Counted from the first letter of the stretch, positions 1 to 8,145 are shown. The stretch: 64,000 bases of DNA from Paenibacillus montanisoli (GCF_003268025.1 NZ_QLUW01000006.1:1-64000); one strand, 5' to 3'. Made by a program: numbers and translations. The notes: generated by a model from the sequence alone, not told the origin.

Positions 1-60
1 CGAGGTGGAAGCGCAGCAATGCGTGGAGCTGACGAATACTAATCGGTCGAGGGCTTATCC
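1..60 (+). rRNA. 23S rRNA, 3' end only
   Basis: The first 60 bases match the conserved 3' terminus of Firmicute 23S rRNA: a GGAGCTGACGAATACTAATCG stretch followed by GTCGAGGGCTTATCC, where the mature molecule normally ends. The rest of the gene lies upstream of the window. The next 91 bases are spacer and too short to hold a 5S gene, so tRNA-Asn is the next gene. Confidence 0.93.
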
Positions 61-151
61 TAAATACTTCGAATAAACAGCTAAAGCAAGAAACCTTCGC
101 AAAGGTTCGTATCCAGTTTTCAGGGTGACAAGTTGCCCGCAATCCTTTCGT

Positions 152-227
152 TCCCTGATAGCTCAGTTGGTAGAGCACTCGACTGTTAATCGAGTTGTCA
201 CAGGTTCGAGTCCTGTTCGGGGAGCCA
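152..227 (+). tRNA. tRNA-Asn (GTT)
   Basis: Full cloverleaf. Acceptor TCCCTGA pairs with TCGGGGA, the anticodon loop carries GTT, and CCA is encoded. It is the first tRNA behind the 23S gene and is probably part of the rRNA transcript. Confidence 0.97.
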
Positions 228-231
228 TTTT

Positions 232-307
232 GCTCTCATAGCTCAGTAGGTAGAGTGCATCCATGGTAAGGATGAGGTCACCGGTTCGATCCCGGTTGAG
301 AGCTCCA
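232..307 (+). tRNA. tRNA-Thr (GGT)
   Basis: Acceptor GCTCTCA/TGAGAGC, anticodon stem CATCC/GGATG with a GGT anticodon, T-loop GTTCGAT, encoded CCA. It starts 4 bases after tRNA-Asn. Confidence 0.97.
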
Positions 308-325
308 GCATTTTTTTCATCAAGA

Positions 326-400
326 GGCCCGTTGGTCAAGGGGTTAAGACACCTCCCTTTCACGGAGGTAACAGGGGTTCGAATCCCCTACGGGTCACCA
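326..400 (+). tRNA. tRNA-Glu (TTC)
   Basis: Acceptor GGCCCGT/ACGGGTC, anticodon loop with TTC, T-loop GTTCGAA, encoded CCA. Confidence 0.97.
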
Positions 401-414
401 TAACTCTCCTCTAC

Positions 415-490
415 GGAGGCTTAGCTCAGCTGGGAGAGCATCTGCCTTACAAGCAGAGGGTCGGCGGTTCGATCCCGTCAGCCTCCACCA
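415..490 (+). tRNA. tRNA-Val (TAC)
   Basis: Acceptor GGAGGCT/AGCCTCC, anticodon TAC in a CTTACAA loop, encoded CCA. Confidence 0.97.
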
Positions 491-496
491 GTATAA

Positions 497-571
497 TGGG
501 GATTAGCCAAGCGGTAAGGCAACGGACTTTGACTCCGTCATTCCTAGGTTCGAATCCTAGATCCCCAGCCA
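497..571 (+). tRNA. tRNA-Gln (TTG)
   Basis: Acceptor TGGGGAT/ATCCCCA, anticodon stem ACGGA/TCCGT enclosing TTG, encoded CCA. The unusual U1-A72 end is typical of tRNA-Gln. Confidence 0.97.
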
Positions 572-578
572 TTATTAC

Positions 579-654
579 GAGCCATTAGCTCAGTTGGTAG
601 AGCACCTGACTTTTAATCAGGGTGTCGTAGGTTCGAGTCCTACATGGCTCACCA
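579..654 (+). tRNA. tRNA-Lys (TTT)
   Basis: Acceptor GAGCCAT/ATGGCTC, CTTTTAA anticodon loop with TTT, encoded CCA. Confidence 0.97.
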
Positions 655-684
655 TTTTCATTTCGAGAATGGAATTTCATACTT

Positions 685-764
685 GCGCGTATGGCGGAAT
701 TGGCAGACGCACCAGACTTAGGATCTGGCGGGTGACCGTGGGGGTTCAAGTCCCTCTACGCGCA
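685..764 (+). tRNA. tRNA-Leu (TAG)
   Basis: Class II tRNA with a long variable arm. Acceptor GCGCGTA/TACGCGC, anticodon TAG in a CTTAGGA loop. It is the only tRNA of the cluster without an encoded CCA: the discriminator A is followed by TCG, so the end must be added by CCA nucleotidyltransferase. It is the last gene of the rRNA-linked cluster. Confidence 0.95.
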
Positions 765-775
765 TCGAAAACAAG

Positions 776-800
776 AAACCCTTTATGAAAGGGTCTTTTT
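776..800 (+). terminator. Terminator of the rRNA/tRNA operon
   Basis: Stem AAACCCTTT / AAAGGGT with an ATG-centred loop, followed by CTTTTTG, 11 bases after tRNA-Leu. Confidence 0.85.
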
Positions 801-870
801 GTGTATAACTTTGTAGATAACTTTGTGGATAAGGCGGCGGTGCCCGTAAACACTGGCATAGTTATTCACA
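800..870. other. Cluster of four DnaA-box-like 9-mers
   Basis: On the minus strand TTATACACA, TTATCTACA and TTATCCACA begin every 12 bases (plus-strand 800-808, 812-820 and 824-832). A fourth box, TTATTCACA, lies on the plus strand at 862-870. Two of them match the TTATNCACA consensus exactly and TTATACACA also fits it. No gene overlaps. Binding by DnaA is inferred from sequence only. Confidence 0.55.
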
Positions 871-978
871 GTTTGAGGCTTGTTGCTGCTGAAGAACTAG
901 TCCATTGAGAGATGTTTCGGACTCGATGTTGGCCATCATTTTGATTTTCATGCCTGATCCAAAGGGAAGCCATACCAC

Positions 979-1010
979 TTGACGCATTCAATGAGAATGA
1001 TTATCATAAT
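979..1010 (+). promoter_or_regulatory. Promoter with overlapping Fur box
   Basis: TTGACG, a 17-base spacer, then TATCAT form a SigA promoter. A Fur box, TGAGAATGATTATCA at 992-1006, covers the spacer and -10 and differs at one base from the TGATAATNATTATCA core. Iron-bound Fur should block RNA polymerase here, so the downstream ATPase is expected to be induced by iron limitation. Confidence 0.85.
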
Positions 1011-1074
1011 TATAGAGTGTTCAATTGAGAAATATGTTCAAGCAGGAGGGCATCCTGCAAGGAGTGCGAATTTA

Positions 1075-1926
1075 ATGAACTCATTCATGACATCGAAACT
1101 CAATATTGGCTACGAAGAACGTCTGATCGTCGAGAATTTAAATATTATGATCCCTAAGGGGAAAATTACTGCGCTTGTAGGTGCTAACGGTTCGGGTAAA
1201 TCGACGATTCTAAAGACATTGGCACGGTTGATGTCTCCTTCAGCTGGATCGGTCCTTCTGGACGGAAAATCGATCCACAAGCAATCCACCAAGGAAGTAG
1301 CGAAGCAGCTGGCCATTCTTCCGCAGAATCCGACCGCACCGGACGGTTTAACCGTGTCTGAACTTGTTTCCTACGGCCGGTTCCCCTATCAGAAGGGATT
1401 CGGCTCCCTGAGCAAGGAGGACCGCTCTGTTATCCAGTGGGCGGTTGAGAAGACGGGGATGGGGGAGTTTGCAGACCGTCCAATCGATAGACTCTCCGGA
1501 GGCCAGCGCCAGCGCGCATGGATTGCGATGGCGCTGGCGCAGCAGACGGAGATGCTCTTTCTCGATGAGCCGACGACTTTCCTCGATATGACCCACCAGC
1601 TTGAAGTACTGGAGCTGCTGCAGCATTTGAACGAAACGGCCGGCAGAACGATCGTGATGGTCGTCCATGATTTGAACCATGCCTCCCGGTATGCGCAGCA
1701 CATGATTGCGATCAAGAGCGGCAAAGTTGTCGGAGAAGGGTCTCCGGTTACTGTAATGAACAAGGATATACTCCGTGAGGTGTTCAGCATCGAAGCGGAT
1801 ATCATTCAAGATCCCCGCACGGGCGTTCCGCTTTGTTTGCCTTATGCGTTGGCCCCAAAGGACGCCGGAGCAGCGCCTGAGGCGATTCAGCAAAGGATCG
1901 CGGTTCCAATCAGTGTGTCGGTCTAG
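1075..1926 (+). CDS. Iron-siderophore ABC transporter ATP-binding protein (FecE/FhuC family)
   Basis: ATPase that powers import of ferric siderophores through partner permeases at the inner face of the membrane. The 283-residue protein has Walker [10 protein letters not shown] (36-44), Q-loop Gln84, signature LSGGQRQ (140-146), Walker B MLFLDEP (160-166) and H-loop His198, at family length. I chose ATG 1075 because AAGGAG sits 10 bases upstream; the open frame runs back to a TTG at 979, but that is the promoter -35. No permease or binding protein is next to it. It stands alone between two tRNA clusters, so it probably serves several siderophore permeases encoded elsewhere, as the B. subtilis YusV ATPase does. 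The Fur box over its promoter supports an iron role. Confidence 0.88.
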   Translation: MNSFMTSKLNIGYEERLIVENLNIMIPKGKITALVGANGSGKSTILKTLARLMSPSAGSVLLDGKSIHKQSTKEVAKQLAILPQNPTAPDGLTVSELVSYGRFPYQKGFGSLSKEDRSVIQWAVEKTGMGEFADRPIDRLSGGQRQRAWIAMALAQQTEMLFLDEPTTFLDMTHQLEVLELLQHLNETAGRTIVMVVHDLNHASRYAQHMIAIKSGKVVGEGSPVTVMNKDILREVFSIEADIIQDPRTGVPLCLPYALAPKDAGAAPEAIQQRIAVPISVSV

Positions 1927-2016
1927 GAACGAAGCTTCATAAATTCGCTGCAGTCGCTGGCGCTGCAACTACTCGTTAGCGATTGCGATTTTTTTTTATT
2001 TTTTTAGTTAAATGGG

Positions 2017-2045
2017 TTGCAATTAAGATGCGCCCATGATATATT
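2017..2045 (+). promoter_or_regulatory. Promoter of the second tRNA cluster
   Basis: TTGCAA, 17 bases, TATATT, ending 37 bases before tRNA-Gly. Upstream are T-rich runs (1990-2006) that probably end the ATPase transcript. Confidence 0.75.
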
Positions 2046-2082
2046 ATTACTTGTCGCGCTTGAGAAAAAGTGACTGACACAT

Positions 2083-2157
2083 GCGGAAGTGGCTCAGCGG
2101 TAGAGCATCGCCTTGCCAAGGCGAGGGTCGCGGGTTCGATTCCCGTCTTCCGCTCCA
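2083..2157 (+). tRNA. tRNA-Gly (GCC)
   Basis: Acceptor GCGGAAG/CTTCCGC, anticodon GCC in a TTGCCAA loop, encoded CCA. Confidence 0.97.
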
Positions 2158-2160
2158 TAT

Positions 2161-2237
2161 GTGCCCTTAGCTCAGCTGGATAGAGCATTTGACTACGAAT
2201 CAAAAGGTCGGGAGTTCGAATCTCTCAGGGCACGCCA
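2161..2237 (+). tRNA. tRNA-Arg (ACG)
   Basis: Acceptor GTGCCCT/AGGGCAC, anticodon ACG (position 34 normally deaminated to inosine), encoded CCA. Confidence 0.97.
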
Positions 2238-2246
2238 TTTTCATAA

Positions 2247-2323
2247 CGGGATGTAGCTCAGCTTGGTAGAGCACCTGGTTTGGGACCAGGGGGTCGCATG
2301 TTCGAATCGTGTCATCCCGACCA
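2247..2323 (+). tRNA. tRNA-Pro (TGG)
   Basis: Acceptor CGGGATG/CATCCCG, anticodon stem CCTGG/CCAGG with TGG, encoded CCA. Confidence 0.97.
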
Positions 2324-2331
2324 TTTCTTTT

Positions 2332-2405
2332 GCGGGTGTAGTTCAATGGTAGAACTTTAGCCTTCCAAGCTAATAGCGTGGGTTCGATTCCCATCACCCG
2401 CTCCA
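2332..2405 (+). tRNA. tRNA-Gly (TCC)
   Basis: Acceptor GCGGGTG/CACCCGC, anticodon TCC in a CTTCCAA loop, encoded CCA. Last of four tRNAs spaced by 3-9 bases. Confidence 0.97.
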
Positions 2406-2418
2406 TAATGACATTCAG

Positions 2419-2450
2419 AGCCTTGGTCATCCAAGGCTTTTTATTTTTAT
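2419..2450 (+). terminator. Terminator of the second tRNA cluster
   Basis: Perfect stem AGCCTTGG / CCAAGGCT with a TCAT loop, then TTTTATTTTTA. Confidence 0.9.
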
Positions 2451-2691
2451 ACAAAAGCATCCTTTTTCTTCCATGCGTGAAAAAGCTTCAACCGACTGTT
2501 GATTTGTAGTATGATGGTTAAAGTTAAAAACCGACAAAACGGGTAGAAGTGGCTTATGTTGATGATTTTTTGACCGGAAATCTGAGAGTAAGTCGTATAA
2601 ATACACATCTTAAGTAGAATTCATGCGTTAAAACCGAAGATTATGCTTATGAGGTGGTTTTGCTTTCGCAAAACCTGGAGGAGGATTTGAA

Positions 2692-5496
2692 ATGTCGGAA
2701 CATGCTGGAACAGTCACAACCAACCGACCGCAATCGAATAACTTGCTTCGCCGAGACGTTCGATTTTTGGGCAACATTCTTGGGGATGTACTCGTTCACC
2801 AAGGCGGTCATGAGCTTCTTGAGAACGTAGAGAAGATCCGTGAGATGAGTAAGGCGCTTCGCGCACAGTTTTTGCCGGAGCTGTACGAGGAATTTGCGTC
2901 CGTTATCGATGCTCTGAATCCGGAGACGCGCCACCAGGTCATTCGCGCGTTTGCGATTTATTTTCAACTGGTCAACATTGCGGAGCAGAATCATCGGATT
3001 CGCCGGAAACGCGATTACGAGCGTTCGTCTGGTGAGAAGGTGCAGCCGGGCTCCATTGAGAGCGCCATTCAGGTTCTAAAGGATAAAGGTATTGAAGTAG
3101 AGGACGTTCGCAGCATTATTGCGGATATTTCCCTTGAGCTCGTAATGACGGCGCATCCGACGGAAGCTACGCGCCGTGCCGTGCTTGACATCCATCAGCG
3201 CATTGCGGCTGATGTGATGGAGCTCGACAATCCGACGCTGACCTACCGTGAGCGCGAGAAATTGCGTGAGAAGCTTCTTAACGAAGTGCTGACTTTGTGG
3301 CAAACGGACGAGCTTCGCGACCGCAAGCCTACCGTAATCGATGAAGTCCGCAACGGGATGTATTATTTTGACGAGACGCTGTTTGAAGTGCTTCCTAGCG
3401 TGTATGAGGAGCTGGAGCGCTGCTTGGACAAGTACTACCCTTCCGAGCGCTGGCACGTGCCTACGTACCTTCGATTCGGTTCCTGGATCGGCGGCGACCG
3501 TGATGGCAACCCTTCCGTAACGGCCAAAGTCACTTGGGAGACGCTGACGCTTCAGCGCGGCCTTGCGTTGAAGAAGTACGAGCAGCTTCTTAAAGAAGTG
3601 ATGGGCCAGCTCAGCTTCAGCACGAACATCATCGAGGTTACCGAAGAACTGTTGCAATCGATCAAGAAGGATCGCCAACAGGTCGAGCTTCGCAGCGTGG
3701 ATCTGTGGCGTAATGAGAAAGAGCCATACCGAGTGAAGATTAGCTATATGCTGGAGAAGCTGGCGAATACGCTGGACGATTCGCTCAAAGGCACGGCCAT
3801 GCGCTACAACAGCGCAGATGAGCTGAAGTCGGATTTGCTGATTATCGACAGAAGCTTGCGCCATCATTTTGCCGATTATGTGGCGGATACGCATATCCGC
3901 AAGCTCATTCGTCAAGTGGAACTGTTCGGCTTCCACCTGGCCGCTCTGGATGTTCGTCAGCACAGCAAAGAGCATGAGAGCGCGATGACCGAGGTCCTCG
4001 CGAATATGAACATTGTGGATAATTATGCGTCATTGTCCGAAGAAGAGAAAATCGATTTGCTGCATAATCTGCTGAATGATCCGCGTCCGCTGACATCGCC
4101 GCATTTTGATTATTCCGAGAGCACGCGCGAGTGTCTGGACGTGTACCATACGATTTACCGCGCGCAAGCGGAGTTCGGCGTGAACTGTATTTCCAGCTAC
4201 CTGATCAGTATGACGCAGGGCGCGAGCGACATGCTGGAGGTTATGGTGTTTGCGAAGGAAGTCGGTCTGTTCCGCAAAGAAGCAAACGGCAACGTTCGCT
4301 GTACGCTGCAGGCGGTACCGCTCTTCGAAACGATCGACGACCTGCATGCGGCGCCTGGCATCATGGAGCAGCTGTTTGCACTGCCGGTGTATCGTCAATC
4401 CGTTGAAGCGCGCGGCAACCTGCATGAAATCATGCTAGGCTACTCCGACAGCAACAAAGACGGCGGCGTGGTTACCGCGAACTGGGAGTTGCGCGTAGCA
4501 CTGAACGCCATTACGAGCGCAGCGAAGAAATACGACGTGAAACTGAAGTTCTTCCACGGGCGCGGAGGAGCGCTTGGACGCGGCGGCATGCCGCTGAACC
4601 GCAGTATTCTTGCGCAGCCGCCTCACACAGTTGGCGGTGGCATCAAGATTACCGAGCAAGGGGAGGTTCTCTCGTCCCGGTACTCAATGAAAGGTATCGC
4701 ATACCGCAGCTTGGAACAAGCGACTTGGGCGCTTGTCACGGCATCGCGGCTTGCAAAGTATCCTGAGCAGGAAGCCGAGGCAACGGCAGAGTGGGAAGAA
4801 ATCGCGCGCGGCATTTCGGAGACGGCGCTGCAGAAGTATCAGGATTTGATTTTCCGCGATCCGGATTTCATGACGTTCTTCAAGGAATCGACGCCGCTGC
4901 CGGAGGTTGGCGAGCTGAATATCGGCTCCCGCCCGGCGAAGCGTAAAGGGAGCGACCGCTTTGAAGATCTACGTGCCATCCCATGGGTGTTCGCGTGGAC
5001 GCAAAGCCGGTACTTGCTGCCAGCATGGTATGCGGCCGGTACGGCGCTGCAAGGATATGTGGCGGGCGACGAGAAGCGTATGGAGACGCTCCGCGTTATG
5101 TATGCGAAGTTCCCGTTCTTCACGACGCTCATCGACAATCTGCAAATGGCGCTTGCGAAAGCGGACTTGCAAATCGCGAAAGAGTATGCCGGCATGATAT
5201 CGGATACTGCGATTCGCGATCGTATTTTCACGCAAATCGAAGAAGAGTACGCACGCACATCGTCGTTCATCCTGCAAATTACCGGCCAAGCGGAAATTTT
5301 GGATAACGTTCCGGTTATCCAAGAGTCGATTCGACTGCGCAACCCGTACGTCGATCCGCTGAGCTACATGCAAGTGCAGCTGCTGAAGGAGCTGCGCGAG
5401 ATTCGGGCCAAAGGCGAAGCCGAAGCTCCGGAACTGCTCCGTGAAGTGCTTCTCACGATCAACGGAATTGCGGCTGGACTTCGTAATACGGGCTAA
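2692..5496 (+). CDS. ppc: Phosphoenolpyruvate carboxylase
   Basis: Carboxylates phosphoenolpyruvate with bicarbonate to give oxaloacetate, refilling the TCA cycle; cytoplasmic tetramer. The 934-residue length is normal. The catalytic motif TAHPTEATRR surrounds His155. The second signature FHGRGGALGRGG (His about 622) and the GYSDSNKDGG phosphate-binding loop are intact, and the conserved C-terminal ...RNTG end is present. GGAGGAGG lies 4-11 bases before the ATG. It is transcribed alone: a promoterless-looking 240-base leader precedes it and a strong terminator follows. No regulatory gene is adjacent. Confidence 0.98.
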   Translation: MSEHAGTVTTNRPQSNNLLRRDVRFLGNILGDVLVHQGGHELLENVEKIREMSKALRAQFLPELYEEFASVIDALNPETRHQVIRAFAIYFQLVNIAEQNHRIRRKRDYERSSGEKVQPGSIESAIQVLKDKGIEVEDVRSIIADISLELVMTAHPTEATRRAVLDIHQRIAADVMELDNPTLTYREREKLREKLLNEVLTLWQTDELRDRKPTVIDEVRNGMYYFDETLFEVLPSVYEELERCLDKYYPSERWHVPTYLRFGSWIGGDRDGNPSVTAKVTWETLTLQRGLALKKYEQLLKEVMGQLSFSTNIIEVTEELLQSIKKDRQQVELRSVDLWRNEKEPYRVKISYMLEKLANTLDDSLKGTAMRYNSADELKSDLLIIDRSLRHHFADYVADTHIRKLIRQVELFGFHLAALDVRQHSKEHESAMTEVLANMNIVDNYASLSEEEKIDLLHNLLNDPRPLTSPHFDYSESTRECLDVYHTIYRAQAEFGVNCISSYLISMTQGASDMLEVMVFAKEVGLFRKEANGNVRCTLQAVPLFETIDDLHAAPGIMEQLFALPVYRQSVEARGNLHEIMLGYSDSNKDGGVVTANWELRVALNAITSAAKKYDVKLKFFHGRGGALGRGGMPLNRSILAQPPHTVGGGIKITEQGEVLSSRYSMKGIAYRSLEQATWALVTASRLAKYPEQEAEATAEWEEIARGISETALQKYQDLIFRDPDFMTFFKESTPLPEVGELNIGSRPAKRKGSDRFEDLRAIPWVFAWTQSRYLLPAWYAAGTALQGYVAGDEKRMETLRVMYAKFPFFTTLIDNLQMALAKADLQIAKEYAGMISDTAIRDRIFTQIEEEYARTSSFILQITGQAEILDNVPVIQESIRLRNPYVDPLSYMQVQLLKELREIRAKGEAEAPELLREVLLTINGIAAGLRNTG

Positions 5497-5558
5497 TAGG
5501 GATCGGGTATCGGATCCTGTCAGCATTCGACCACTGGTGAAGCATTAAATCAATATAA

Positions 5559-5609
5559 GGGCTGGACGCCCGGACGACTGTTTGTCCGCCCGGGGTCCAG
5601 CCCTTTTTT
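5559..5609 (+). terminator. Terminator after ppc
   Basis: Long stem beginning GGGCTGGACGCCCGGAC and closing with GTCCGCCCGGGGTCCAGCCC, followed by TTTTTT. Confidence 0.93.
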
Positions 5610-5865
5610 ACATTGTCCGCTAGTCATCTTGGTGAGGGAGGCGGCTGCTTGAAGCGGGATCGAGTATTGCTTTTTCAGTTTACATGGCTTACCATCTTGC
5701 TAGACAGCATTTGGAAGCGGACATGGCCGGGGAAAGTCGGGACAAGCGGCAGCTGTCGTCGTTTGGCGTATAATTGGTATTGCGCTCATTGTAGCGGGGA
5801 TCGGAATAGCCGAGGTGTCGACCGCTAAAACGGGAGCAGGACTCGGCGCGTTTGGAGGAGAAGCA

Positions 5866-6432
5866 TTGAAATCAGTTGAGGCGAGGTTAGCGAAGTTAGC
5901 TTTGAAAGGCGACCAGCGGGCTTTTGCCGAGCTCGTGGAGCTTTATCAGGACAAGCTTTACCATATGTCATATCGGATGCTGTACAACCGTCAGGAAGCG
6001 GAGGACGTTGTGCAGGATGTATTTTTGCGTGTGTACAAAAATTTAGAGCGCTACGACGATACGTTGAAATTTTCTACCTGGATCTATCGGATTGCAACGA
6101 ATTTGTGCATTGACCGTCTACGCAAGAGAAAGCCCGTATACTCGCTCGATGCGGAGTCCGGCGAGCACGAAGGCTTGGATGGATACGCTATGATTCCGAG
6201 CGACGACCGTACGCCTGAGAGCGAGATGCTGCTGTCCGATACGCAGCGCATCATTCATCAGGCGATCGAGACGTTGCCGGCCAAGTATAAGTCCGTAATG
6301 GTGCTCCGATATCTGGAGGAGCTGTCCTTGCAGGAAATCGGCGATGTGCTCGATATGCCGGTAACGACCGTGAAGACCCGCGTTCATCGCGGCCGGGAGT
6401 TCCTCCGCAAGAAGCTCGAGCATAAGCTATAG
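5866..6432 (+). CDS. sigW: ECF sigma factor SigW
   Basis: Extracytoplasmic-function sigma factor that directs transcription of cell-envelope stress genes and is normally held inactive by RsiW. The 188-residue protein has sigma region 2 (AFAELVELYQDKLYHMSYRM, then the AEDVVQDVFLRVYKN -10 recognition helix) and region 4 (ETLPAKYKSVMVLRYLEELS, then EIGDVLDMPVTTVKTRVHRGR). It aligns from its first residues with B. subtilis SigW (KKGDQDAF versus LKGDQRAF). I chose TTG 5866 because GGAGGAG lies 5 bases upstream. The frame stays open upstream to 5704 and encodes a hydrophobic stretch, but offers only a GTG at 5815 without a ribosome binding site. No SigW promoter was found ahead of it; one lies behind it. 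Confidence 0.93.
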   Translation: MKSVEARLAKLALKGDQRAFAELVELYQDKLYHMSYRMLYNRQEAEDVVQDVFLRVYKNLERYDDTLKFSTWIYRIATNLCIDRLRKRKPVYSLDAESGEHEGLDGYAMIPSDDRTPESEMLLSDTQRIIHQAIETLPAKYKSVMVLRYLEELSLQEIGDVLDMPVTTVKTRVHRGREFLRKKLEHKL

Positions 6433-6478
6433 GCAGGCATAATGAGTTATTTTTAACGGATGCGGATCGAAAAAAAAG

Positions 6479-6504
6479 TGAAACATCCCCACGCCAGAAA
6501 CGTA
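6479..6504 (+). promoter_or_regulatory. SigW-type ECF promoter ahead of rsiW
   Basis: TGAAAC, exactly 16 bases, then CGTA: a perfect match to the B. subtilis SigW promoter consensus. It lies 41 bases before the rsiW start, between sigW and its anti-sigma gene. It would let SigW drive rsiW and possibly cdaA, cdaR and glmM. Confidence 0.75.
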
Positions 6505-6544
6505 ACGTATATTACTGCAACTAACGAAGAAAGGAATGGCTGCT

Positions 6545-7168
6545 ATGAATTGCAACGTCGCCGTCATGCTGATGCATGATTATTTGGATGATGAACTGAC
6601 TCATGACGATGTGGCTGAGTTAAAGCTTCATATAGATGCCTGCCAAAGCTGCCGCACCAGGCTGGAGCAGCTGGAGCGGACGGAAGCGCTGACACATAAG
6701 CTGATGGATTCGCATATCGCCATGACGCCTCAGCAATCCGCGCACTTAACCGACCGCATCATGAGCTCGCTGCCGGTGAAACGCCGCAGAACGGGCTTTG
6801 CCAGCTGGGTTCGCAGACATCCGGCCGTCTCGGTTGCCGCCGTATTTGCCCTTGTGATGTTCTCGAGCTTCCTCGCGATGTGGCAGCAGGAGAGCGATTT
6901 GACCGTCCGCGGCGCAGATCTTGCCGAAGTTGTCATTGAAGGCGATACGGTAACGGTGCCCGAAGGCGCGCATGTAAAAGGCGATCTAACTGTGGAAAAC
7001 GGCAAAGCGAACGTACTTGGCGAGGTCGAAGGGGACGTTACGGTGATCTCGGGTTCACTGTATCAAGCCTCTACCGCTCATATATCCGGAGAAGTGAAGC
7101 AGATTGACCAGGCGCTGGACTGGTTTTGGTACAAAGTTACACATTCCATCAGCAGTTTGGCCTATTAA
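6545..7168 (+). CDS. rsiW: Anti-sigma-W factor RsiW
   Basis: Membrane-anchored inhibitor of SigW, released by stepwise proteolysis under envelope stress. The 207-residue protein has an N-terminal zinc anti-sigma (ZAS) motif HIDACQSC (His-x3-Cys-x2-Cys, residues 31-38), one membrane span (VSVAAVFALVMFSSFLAMW, about residue 100) and an extracytoplasmic domain with VTVPEGAHVKGDLTVENG and EGDVTVISG repeats ending in LDWFWYK. This C-terminal pattern is closely like B. subtilis RsiW. ATG 6545 is preferred to ATG 6536, since the AAGAAAGGA site would touch the latter. It follows sigW by 112 bases containing a SigW-type promoter, and a terminator hairpin follows. Confidence 0.93.
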   Translation: MNCNVAVMLMHDYLDDELTHDDVAELKLHIDACQSCRTRLEQLERTEALTHKLMDSHIAMTPQQSAHLTDRIMSSLPVKRRRTGFASWVRRHPAVSVAAVFALVMFSSFLAMWQQESDLTVRGADLAEVVIEGDTVTVPEGAHVKGDLTVENGKANVLGEVEGDVTVISGSLYQASTAHISGEVKQIDQALDWFWYKVTHSISSLAY

Positions 7169-7177
7169 TGTATGACT

Positions 7178-7203
7178 GCCTCCTCTTGCGGGAGGTTTTT
7201 TTG
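7178..7203 (+). terminator. Terminator or attenuator after rsiW
   Basis: CCTCC / GGAGG stem with a 7-base loop followed by seven T. The short stem may allow partial read-through into cdaA. Confidence 0.7.
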
Positions 7204-7305
7204 TGAAAAAAAAGGATTTGCTTCCCCGGTTCTAGAAAATAATAAAGTTAGAAATCCGATAAAAGGATTAAAGTGCCTAGGCATTTAGTCTTTGGGGGTT
7301 GGCAG

Positions 7306-8145
7306 ATGAACTATTTTGCAGATTTGACCTGGAAAGAATGGATCAAGGATCTTATTGACATAGCCGTCGTTAGCTATATAATCTATAAACTCATTTTGCT
7401 TGTCCGGGGGACGCGGGCGGTTCAACTGCTCAAAGGAATTATTGTCCTGGTAGCCACTTGGGCCATCAGCACTTGGTTCAATCTGTATACGCTCAAATGG
7501 CTGATGAATCAAATGTTTACGTTCGGGGTCGTTACGATTCTGATCATATTCCAGCCGGAGCTTCGCAGGGCGTTGGAGCAATTGGGGCGCGGCAGCTTGT
7601 TTAGCCGTTCGTCCGTTGTGGAGCGGGACATCAGCGAACGTATCGGCGGGATCATTAAGTCGCTTAATTATATGTCTAAACGTAAAATCGGCGCGCTGAT
7701 CGTGTTTGAACGAAATACGGGCCTGTCGGATTACATCGAGTCCGGGATTCAAATGGAGTCGATGGTTAGCTCGGAGCTGTTGATAAACATTTTTATCCCG
7801 AACACGCCGCTGCATGATGGCGCCGTGATCATCCGAGGCAATCAAATTATGGCGGCGGGCTGCTACTTGCCGCTTTCGGAGAACCCATTCATCAGCAAGG
7901 AGCTTGGAACAAGGCATCGTGCGGCGATCGGCGTGACCGAGGTGTGCGACGCCGTATCGATCGTCGTATCGGAGGAAACCGGGCAGATTTCGCTCGCGGT
8001 CGGCGGCATGATCGTTCGCGACATTAAAGAAGAATCGCTAATCTCGAAGCTGTTCGAGGAGCTGAACCCGAACTCCAAGGAACGCGAGCGTCAAGGAGCT
8101 AAAACGCCTTTCTGGAAACGGAAAGGAGGCAGTCAGCATGGATAA
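7306..8145 (+). CDS. cdaA: Diadenylate cyclase CdaA
   Basis: Condenses two ATP into cyclic di-AMP, the second messenger that controls potassium uptake and cell-wall homeostasis. The 279-residue protein has three predicted N-terminal spans (residues about 15-80), then the DisA_N/DAC domain with the metal-binding LHDGAVI motif (Asp171) and the GTRHRAAIG motif about 30 residues later; both catalytic signatures are intact. Start ATG 7306 has GGGGG about 7 bases upstream; an in-frame GTG at 7273 has none. Its stop overlaps the cdaR start by 8 bases, so the enzyme and its regulator are translationally coupled. The order cdaA-cdaR-glmM is widely conserved in Firmicutes. Confidence 0.97.
   Translation: MNYFADLTWKEWIKDLIDIAVVSYIIYKLILLVRGTRAVQLLKGIIVLVATWAISTWFNLYTLKWLMNQMFTFGVVTILIIFQPELRRALEQLGRGSLFSRSSVVERDISERIGGIIKSLNYMSKRKIGALIVFERNTGLSDYIESGIQMESMVSSELLINIFIPNTPLHDGAVIIRGNQIMAAGCYLPLSENPFISKELGTRHRAAIGVTEVCDAVSIVVSEETGQISLAVGGMIVRDIKEESLISKLFEELNPNSKERERQGAKTPFWKRKGGSQHG

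Noticed and set aside
163-788. Protein reading frames across the first tRNA cluster
   Set aside because: They are translations of tRNA sequences in both directions.
2691-5526. Long reading frames on the strand opposite ppc
   Set aside because: They arise from codon bias of the real gene; ribosome binding sites are absent and products are Arg/Gln/His-rich without domains. The same applies to opposite-strand frames in most genes of the carbohydrate region.
5613-5828. Small protein gene upstream of sigW
   Set aside because: The 71-codon frame has no ribosome binding site, an odd composition and overlaps the region of the sigW start; an alternative frame here encodes a hydrophobic stretch but has no start codon.
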